5,396 nucleotides of DNA from Synergistaceae bacterium (GTDB lineage: Bacteria > Synergistota > Synergistia > Synergistales > Aminobacteriaceae), in the NCBI GenBank assembly GCA_017455085.1, contig JAFTBT010000138.1, positions 1-5,396 on the forward strand, in the 5' to 3' direction. Below the pieces are notes generated by a model. That model searched no databases. It was not told where the DNA came from and saw only the letters and a program-made list of their open reading frames with translations. This document shows positions 1 to 4,421 of the stretch, piece after piece; position 1 is the first letter of the stretch, and the number at the start of each line of letters is the position of its first letter. A program made the translations under genes and the position numbers.

Positions 1-2013
1 AGCGATCGGCACCTGTGAGTGTGCGTCATAGATTGATGCATAGAACGCAGCGGTTGAGCTTTCCTTGACGACGTTCATCGCGAAGGTGTTGATGAGATCT
101 TCATCACCGGTAAATGTGAGGTCTCCTCTTGAGCCGGGCAGAATTGACCTGAACAGGAACGTACCGCCTACGGTTTCGAGACCCTGAGAGTCTTTGCTGG
201 TTTCCTCAACGAAGGTGCAGAATTTGCTTGTGCCTTCGCCGTCGACGTACTGAGCCTGCCCGAGATCGACTCCGATAGCTGTGTTGAATTTGTCGCGGAG
301 CTGGTTTACGGTGTCAGTTGAGTACAGCGTGACGGAGGCCTGTTTGCCGTCGCCCTGGGTGATGGTGATGGTCTTGGGCGTGTCGAGCATGAAGACACCG
401 GACGAGTTCCAGAAGGTATTGAGGTCGCGGAGCTTGGTGTCACCGGTTGCTGTCTTGCCGATGTATGCGGCGGTGAATCTGGTGAGAGTCTTGTTGTCGT
501 TGTTTTCGATATTATCTGCTGTGAATTTATCATTTGTCGTCATGATAACATCGCCCTGATAGACCGTTCCGTTCTCGCTGTTGACGTAGAAGTTGCGGAA
601 ATGAATATCTTTGTTTTGGCAGGCCTCAGCGTTAAGGTTGTACGTTAGAGGCTTCGAGACATAATAGCTGCCTTCGCCGTCAGTATCTTCTGTTGGGTCT
701 AATTCGTTCCCGTCTGCGTCCAAATACTCTCCTTCCCATTTGTCGGGCCAGCCTGTATCTACCTTGCCGGTTACGTTCACTGCAACGTCAGCGTCTAGTT
801 CGGTATTGTCATCGCCGTCATCTTCCCCCATACCGGCAACATTGACAACAAATTTTGCGCCGACTCCGAAAGAATAAAGCTCTTCAGGATCAGGAGCAGT
901 GTATGAAAGCGTGAAGAACGGGCCTTCATCTTCAGTAGAAGCCTGTCCTACCAGTTCAGAAAGGTCGATAGGATTATCAACGGAGTCACCGGCTGCAGCT
1001 CCGGATGGAAGCTCAAGCAGAATATTTTCCTTTACGACATTCTCAACAGTGCCGTCAACTTTGAGAATATTTGACTGTGCTTTGAGTGTAACGCTGGTAA
1101 TCACGTTACTTGCGTCTTTGTTCACGGCAGTTACTTCGAAGAGAATGCTTGCATTGTTAATATTGTCGCTGGCATCTACCTCAAAAATCTGAGCATCGTT
1201 TATTTCTTCTACGGTCATAGCTTTTGTAGCGTTATCTTCATCTGAAGACTCATCCGGTCCGAAAAAGCCGTATGCGCCTACAATAGCTGCACTTGCTTCC
1301 GGGCCGTCCTCGTTGACTTTGACCTCATAATCTCCTGCAGGAAGACTGTCTACTGCAACTTTCGTGATGCCGTCGTCTGAGTTCAGCGTAACGTCAGTAA
1401 TCACGTTAGGGTGCTTTATCGTCATGATTGAGGACTTCTGCACTTGGCCGTTGCCCGCCTGGCTGGGATCTACCTTCACGCTGATCCTGTAGTTGCCCTC
1501 AAAAGATTTCTTCTGTCCAAACTGGTCTATGGACCTCAGCGAACCATTCACATACGCCTTCACGTTCAGGTTGCTCGATGTCGTAATCCCTGCGCTCGAG
1601 CCGTCAAGCAGCCTCTTCTTGTTGAACTGCGTAGTGTTCGCGATCCTGTCTATCTGATCCGCAAGCTGGTCAATCTCTAACTGAATATAGCTCCTGTCCT
1701 GACTGGTCAATGTGTCGTTGCTGGCCTGCACTGCAAGCTCGCGCATCCTCTGGAGCATGGAGTTCGTCTCGCCTAAAGCTCCTTCTGCCACCTGAAGCAT
1801 TGATGTCGCGTCCTGAGTGTTGCGTATCGCTATCTCCAGTCCGGAAATCTGGGAGCGCATTTTCTCGCTGATTGCGAAGCCTGCTGCGTCATCTGCGGCG
1901 GAGTTTATGCGCAGACCGGTCGAGAGCTTCTGAATGGTCTTCTCCATGGCGGTGTTCGTGTTGTTCAACGCGTTGTACGCCGTGAGAGCCGGTATGTTGT
2001 GATATATCCTCAT
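1..2013 (-). CDS. fliC: Flagellin, large, N-terminal 671 codons (C-terminus beyond window edge)
   Basis: Filament subunit of the bacterial flagellum, exported by the flagellar type III system and assembled outside the cell. The frame is open from ATG at 2011-2013 to the left edge with no stop, so the C-terminal D1/D0 helices are not seen. Residues 1-151 are clear flagellin D0/D1: it opens MRIYHNIPALTAYNALNN, then has KLSTGLRINSAADDAAG at 29-45, EGALGETNSMLQRMRELAVQ at 77-96 and IDRIANTTQFNKKRLLDG at 121-138. The start is fixed by this motif and by AGGAGG at 2022-2027, 8 nt upstream. Residues from about 152 to 671 form a long variable, acidic region (for example 397-409 and 432-448). Residues about 548-591 resemble a flagellin hook IN-like segment, followed by a GDED motif at 636-639. 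Cys465 and Cys599 are unusual for a flagellin. The gene is preceded by a sigma-28 type promoter. Identity as flagellin, not FlgL, is near certain. Confidence 0.96.
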   Translation of the reverse strand, partial: MRIYHNIPALTAYNALNNTNTAMEKTIQKLSTGLRINSAADDAAGFAISEKMRSQISGLEIAIRNTQDATSMLQVAEGALGETNSMLQRMRELAVQASNDTLTSQDRSYIQLEIDQLADQIDRIANTTQFNKKRLLDGSSAGITTSSNLNVKAYVNGSLRSIDQFGQKKSFEGNYRISVKVDPSQAGNGQVQKSSIMTIKHPNVITDVTLNSDDGITKVAVDSLPAGDYEVKVNEDGPEASAAIVGAYGFFGPDESSDEDNATKAMTVEEINDAQIFEVDASDNINNASILFEVTAVNKDASNVITSVTLKAQSNILKVDGTVENVVKENILLELPSGAAAGDSVDNPIDLSELVGQASTEDEGPFFTLSYTAPDPEELYSFGVGAKFVVNVAGMGEDDGDDNTELDADVAVNVTGKVDTGWPDKWEGEYLDADGNELDPTEDTDGEGSYYVSKPLTYNLNAEACQNKDIHFRNFYVNSENGTVYQGDVIMTTNDKFTADNIENNDNKTLTRFTAAYIGKTATGDTKLRDLNTFWNSSGVFMLDTPKTITITQGDGKQASVTLYSTDTVNQLRDKFNTAIGVDLGQAQYVDGEGTSKFCTFVEETSKDSQGLETVGGTFLFRSILPGSRGDLTFTGDEDLINTFAMNVVKESSTAAFYASIYDAHSQVPIA

Positions 2014-2021
2014 GTTTTTAG

Positions 2022-2027
2022 CCTCCT
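2022..2027 (-). promoter_or_regulatory. Flagellin ribosome binding site
   Basis: AGGAGG on the minus strand, 8 nt before the flagellin ATG. It is a full-strength Shine-Dalgarno and fixes the flagellin start. Its GGA is also the kind of core that CsrA recognises in flagellin leaders (inference). Confidence 0.9.
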
Positions 2028-2099
2028 GCAAACGGGAATAAGATTAATCCTCGTCTCTCAAAATATATTAGTTGTTGAAATTCGTGGTAGTGTTTTGTG

Positions 2100-2115
2100 C
2101 TGCAGTCCCTTGCAG
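2100..2115 (-). promoter_or_regulatory. Small leader hairpin exposing GGA, possible CsrA site upstream of flagellin
   Basis: On the minus strand CTGCA and TGCAG pair as a perfect 5-bp stem around the loop AGGGAC, with GGA at 2108-2106. It lies roughly 25 nt inside the predicted 5' end of the flagellin mRNA and about 75-80 nt upstream of the AGGAGG Shine-Dalgarno. A GGA in a hairpin loop plus a second GGA at the ribosome site is the known arrangement of CsrA sites in the Bacillus subtilis hag leader. The hairpin is read directly; CsrA binding is inference, and a 5-bp stem could arise by chance. Confidence 0.4.
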
Positions 2116-2145
2116 TAAATTGGCTTCCGTGCCCTCACGTGATAT

Positions 2146-2172
2146 TTATCGGTCTCACAGGAATAGACTTTA
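2146..2172 (-). promoter_or_regulatory. Sigma-28 (FliA-type) promoter of the flagellin gene
   Basis: Read on the minus strand: TAAA at 2172-2169, a 15-nt spacer, then ACCGATAA at 2153-2146. The sigma-28 consensus is TAAA-N15-GCCGATAA, so only the first base of the -10 box differs. It points at the flagellin gene. Transcription would start near 2139, giving a leader of about 125 nt before the ATG. This indicates late-class flagellar regulation, where FlgM-type control of sigma-28 would be expected from the family; neither regulator gene is in the window. Confidence 0.87.
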
Positions 2173-2254
2173 ATTTTGCTGAAACAGTATGCTCTGCGTA
2201 AAAATATGTGTGAATTTTTGAGGGCAGATATTTTTCTGAAGGGCTGTGTGTGAT

Positions 2255-2282
2255 TTGACAAACCCGCAAATTCTGATATGAT
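2255..2282 (+). promoter_or_regulatory. Sigma-70 type promoter of tRNA-Val
   Basis: TTGACA at 2255-2260 is a perfect -35 box. After a 16-nt spacer comes TATGAT at 2277-2282, one base off the TATAAT consensus. Transcription would start near 2289, about a dozen bases before the mature tRNA 5' end at 2301. The 82 bases between this -35 box and the sigma-28 -35 box on the other strand (2173-2254) are AT-rich and show nothing else I can support. Confidence 0.85.
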
Positions 2283-2300
2283 ACTCTGCGTTTTGTCGAA

Positions 2301-2375
2301 GGGTGGTTAGTTCAGAGGTAGAACGCTTCCTTGACACGGAAGAGGTCAGAAGTTCGATTCTTCTATCACCCACCA
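2301..2375 (+). tRNA. tRNA-Val, anticodon GAC, CCA encoded
   Basis: Full cloverleaf. The acceptor stem GGGTGGT (2301-2307) pairs with ATCACCC (2365-2371) with one G-T wobble. The D arm is GTTC/GAAC (2310-2313, 2321-2324) with GG in its loop. The anticodon stem CTTCC/GGAAG (2326-2330, 2338-2342) has loop TTGACAC, giving anticodon GAC at 2333-2335, which reads GUC and GUU valine codons. A 5-nt variable loop follows. The T arm AGAAG/CTTCT (2348-2352, 2360-2364) has loop TTCGATT. A discriminator A and genomic CCA (2373-2375) close the gene. It stands alone, with its own promoter and terminator, and is transcribed away from the flagellin. Confidence 0.97.
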
Positions 2376-2391
2376 TTAATGAGAATATGAC

Positions 2392-2428
2392 AGCTCTGAA
2401 GGATTATGAAGTCTTTCGGAGCTTTTTT
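2392..2428 (+). terminator. Intrinsic terminator after tRNA-Val
   Basis: A 12-bp stem forms between AGCTCTGAAGGA (2392-2403) and TCTTTCGGAGCT (2412-2423), including two G-T wobbles, with an 8-nt loop. A run of six T (2423-2428) follows. It begins 17 bases after the tRNA CCA. The minus-strand reading has no T-run after the stem, so it should act only on plus-strand transcription and would not terminate the operon coming from the right. Confidence 0.92.
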
Positions 2429-2437
2429 GTGTGCGTT

Positions 2438-2665
2438 GAGGGTATAGGTGTTGCGTGTGGAGGGAAGTTGTGAGGCTGAGGATGTAGAGTGTTTGCGTGT
2501 TGATGTGGTTGTGAGGCTGAGGATGTAGAGTGTTTGCGTGTTGATGTGGTTGTGAGGCTGAGGGTATAGGTGTTGCGTGTGGAGGGAAGTTGTGAGGCTG
2601 AGGGTATAGGTGTTGCGTGTGGGGGGAAGTTGTGAGGCTGAGGGTGGTAAGTGTTACGTATCAAG
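2438..2665. repeat. Tandem direct repeat array, five 40/41-bp units (A-B-B-A-A') plus a decayed sixth
   Basis: Unit boundaries, each starting GAGG and ending TTGTGAGGCT: A1 2438-2477, B1 2478-2518, B2 2519-2559, A2 2560-2599, A3 2600-2639. B1 and B2 are identical. A1 and A2 are identical, and A3 differs by one base (A to G in the GGAGGG segment). A (40 bp) and B (41 bp) are diverged versions of one sequence sharing GTTGTGAGGCTGAGG across each junction. A decayed copy, starting GAGGGTGGTAAGTGTTACG at 2640, runs into the stop codon of the phosphodiesterase gene at 2654-2656. The plus strand is G+T rich: an A unit has 20 G and only 2 C. The array fills the gap between the tRNA terminator and the operon's 3' end. 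Unit lengths are not both multiples of three and no credible protein is encoded. Confidence 0.95.
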
Positions 2666-3301
2666 TGCTTGCACAATCCGTGAAGGGTAGTTAGTCGTGA
2701 TGTTGATGATGCATGAGCTGTGAAGGCTTTCCGGAATCTCTGCTGGGTCATCTATCGTCCACAAGCTCAACTCCACGCCGCACACTCTCGCCGAATCTAT
2801 CACCGCCTCATTCACGATTCTATAGTCCACGTTCAGGACACTATAGCCATTGTTTTTCACAAGCCTCATCAATTCCCCAACGTCATACTTGCCCGCGTAG
2901 AAGTCAGGATACACCTCCTCAGGGTTCAGCCACACCCGCCCCACAAGCCCAGAATCCCGCCAGTCCGTCAGCGTTCCCGTAAAAATCACTCTCTCCGCAT
3001 CAATCCCCATCCTTCCGGCCAAACCCAGCACATCCCGCTCAAGTCCCGACTCCTTCAGGTCGCAGTTGATTCTGATTCTGGAGTCCCTCACCAACGAGAA
3101 AGCATCCTCCAGAGAAACATATTCATGTCCGGATTCCGGAGGGTTGTGCGTTAGGATTAACACCCCATCAGAATCCCGCCTAATGTCCAGCTCAAGAGCA
3201 TATATATCCAGCGTCAAAGCATGAAGTATATACTCCCGTGAGTTCATCGCGTAACCATCGCACCCAGAATGTGCAGTAATCTTAACATTAACAGTACTCA
3301 A
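2654..3301 (-). CDS. ugpQ: Glycerophosphodiester phosphodiesterase family protein (UgpQ-like), short, TTG start
   Basis: Predicted to hydrolyse glycerophosphodiesters to sn-glycerol-3-phosphate and an alcohol; no signal peptide or membrane segment is seen, so it is probably cytosolic. It has 215 residues, somewhat shorter than the roughly 250 of typical UgpQ. GDPD motifs in order: AHSG at 10-13 (His11; the usual HRG is HSG here), ELDIRRDSDGVLILTHN at 37-53 (Glu37, Asp39, His52), NCDLK at 79-83, LWTIDDP at 180-186 and ITTNYPSRI at 201-209. The start is TTG at 3301-3299: GGAG lies 6 nt upstream, an in-frame TAA sits two codons upstream, and the next Met (residue 19) would remove the catalytic His11. 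It overlaps the ATPase gene by 14 nt, so translation is probably coupled. The ugpC-ugpQ order supports the assignment. Actual substrates are unknown. Confidence 0.85.
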   Translation of the reverse strand: MSTVNVKITAHSGCDGYAMNSREYILHALTLDIYALELDIRRDSDGVLILTHNPPESGHEYVSLEDAFSLVRDSRIRINCDLKESGLERDVLGLAGRMGIDAERVIFTGTLTDWRDSGLVGRVWLNPEEVYPDFYAGKYDVGELMRLVKNNGYSVLNVDYRIVNEAVIDSARVCGVELSLWTIDDPAEIPESLHSSCIINITTNYPSRIVQALDT

Positions 3302-4421
3302 AATTTACTCCGGTCTCCTTGCTGAAAAGATGTATATATCTGCCGTCAAGCATGTAGCGAATCTCCTCACCGTGTACGAAATTCTTGCTCGGGCGCATAA
3401 GATTCATAGTCTGTACAGCAAGAATCATGTCCGTGTTCAGACTCTTAACGTGAAGGTGTATATTGCCACCTAACATCTCTGAGATGTCAACAGTACCCGT
3501 GAAAAATTCCTGCTCTCCAGAAAAATCCACAGTATCATTCAGCGTAATATGTTCCGGCCTGACTCCTGCCGTGATTCTTGACGGAGATATGCCGTTGCGC
3601 CTCAAGTTCTCCTGTTTCTCCGGAGGAAGGTCTATGCGTGTTCCCTGAACGTCCAGAAAATACTTGTAATCGTCAAGCTCAAGCACTGCGTCAAAGAAAT
3701 TCATCTGCGGCGTACCGATAAACCCTGCCGTGAAAATATTCGCCGGCCTTGAGTACACTTCCTGCGGTGTCCCTGCCTGCTGAATCACTCCTGACTTCAT
3801 GATCACTATTCTGTCTCCGAGTGTCATCGCTTCGGTCTGGTCATGCGTCACGTAGATGAACGTGGTGCTGATTCTCTGCCGGAGCTTGAGTATCTCTGCG
3901 CGCATCTGGTTGCGGAGCTTTGCGTCTAGGTTGCTCAATGGCTCATCCATCAGGAACACTTTCGGATTCCGAACTATTGCCCTGCCGATTGCGACTCTCT
4001 GCCTCTGTCCTCCGGATAACTCTTTGGGTTTGCGGTTCAGGTACTCGGTGAGTCCGAGAATCTCTGCTGCCTGCTCAACGCGGGAGGCTATCTCTGCTTT
4101 GGGAACATGGTGCAGCTTCAGGGCAAAGGCCATGTTGTCGAACACGCTCATGTGCGGATACAGCGCATAACTCTGGAAGACCATAGCTATATTTCTGTCC
4201 TGAGGCTCTATGTCGTTCATGACTTCCCCGTCAATCAACAGCTCTCCTTCCGTGATTTCCTCAAGGCCTGCAATCATGTTTAGTACCGTAGATTTCCCGC
4301 ACCCTGACGGACCTACAAGCACTATAAATTCTTTGTCAGCTATCTCAAGGCTGAAATCAGGGATCGTGAATGTCTCGTTGTCGTAGCTTTTACGAATATG
4401 TTTCAGAATTACTCCTGCCAT
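3288..4421 (-). CDS. ugpC: ABC transporter ATP-binding protein, UgpC/MalK/MsmK type
   Basis: ATPase that would power a carbohydrate or glycerol-3-phosphate importer from the cytoplasmic face of the membrane. It has 377 residues, normal for this family. Nucleotide-binding domain, about 1-235: Walker A GPSGCGKST at 37-45, Q-loop Gln83 in MVFQSYALYPHMSV, signature LSGGQ at 135-139, Walker B VFLMDE at 155-160, D-loop SNLD at 163-166 and switch His193. The C-terminal OB-fold (TOBE/MOBE) regulatory region, about 236-370, includes GVRPEHI at 286-292. All catalytic residues are present. The start ATG at 4421-4419 shares one base with the upstream stop (TAATG); AGGAGG lies 14 nt upstream, a long spacing, but an in-frame TAG three codons upstream leaves no earlier start. 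The next gene is a UgpQ-like phosphodiesterase, which favours glycerol-3-phosphate/glycerophosphodiester uptake, although MalK, MsmK and UgpC cannot be separated by sequence reading. No permease gene is visible. Confidence 0.93.
   Translation of the reverse strand: MAGVILKHIRKSYDNETFTIPDFSLEIADKEFIVLVGPSGCGKSTVLNMIAGLEEITEGELLIDGEVMNDIEPQDRNIAMVFQSYALYPHMSVFDNMAFALKLHHVPKAEIASRVEQAAEILGLTEYLNRKPKELSGGQRQRVAIGRAIVRNPKVFLMDEPLSNLDAKLRNQMRAEILKLRQRISTTFIYVTHDQTEAMTLGDRIVIMKSGVIQQAGTPQEVYSRPANIFTAGFIGTPQMNFFDAVLELDDYKYFLDVQGTRIDLPPEKQENLRRNGISPSRITAGVRPEHITLNDTVDFSGEQEFFTGTVDISEMLGGNIHLHVKSLNTDMILAVQTMNLMRPSKNFVHGEEIRYMLDGRYIHLFSKETGVNFEYC
3308..3311 (-). promoter_or_regulatory. Ribosome binding site supporting the TTG start
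   Basis: GGAG on the minus strand, 6 nt before the TTG start of the phosphodiesterase and inside the last codons of the ATPase gene. A second purine-rich AAGGAGA lies just upstream (about 3320-3314). The good spacing is what makes the TTG start credible. Confidence 0.65.

Noticed and set aside
281..559. Plus-strand ORF of 92 aa (with similar short plus-strand frames at 899-1192 and 1444-1680)
   Set aside because: All lie opposite the continuously open flagellin frame and show no motif or ribosome site.
2058..2261. Minus-strand ORF of 67 aa between tRNA and flagellin
   Set aside because: It overlaps the sigma-28 promoter and leader, and has low-complexity composition and no recognisable motif.
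2170..2376. Minus-strand ORF of 68 aa beginning MVGDRRIELLTSSVSRK
   Set aside because: It is the antisense reading of the tRNA-Val gene. tRNA antisense frames give this familiar spurious peptide, and no ribosome site or conservation argument supports it.
2438..2639. CRISPR array
   Set aside because: The shared 15-bp core is separated by segments that themselves recur (only two types, A and B), not by unique spacers, and there are no cas genes. It is a tandem repeat.
2301..2660. Integration site: tRNA gene followed by repeats suggesting an integrated element
   Set aside because: No integrase gene and no second copy of the tRNA 3' end in the window. The repeats are direct tandem units unrelated to the tRNA sequence.
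2404..2751. Minus-strand Pro/His/Thr-rich ORF of 115 aa
   Set aside because: It is a by-product of reading the C-rich repeat array. It overlaps the real phosphodiesterase gene in another frame and the repeat unit lengths (40 and 41) do not preserve a frame.
2720..3154. Plus-strand ORF of 144 aa
   Set aside because: It is a shadow of the phosphodiesterase gene, whose minus-strand frame has clear GDPD motifs.
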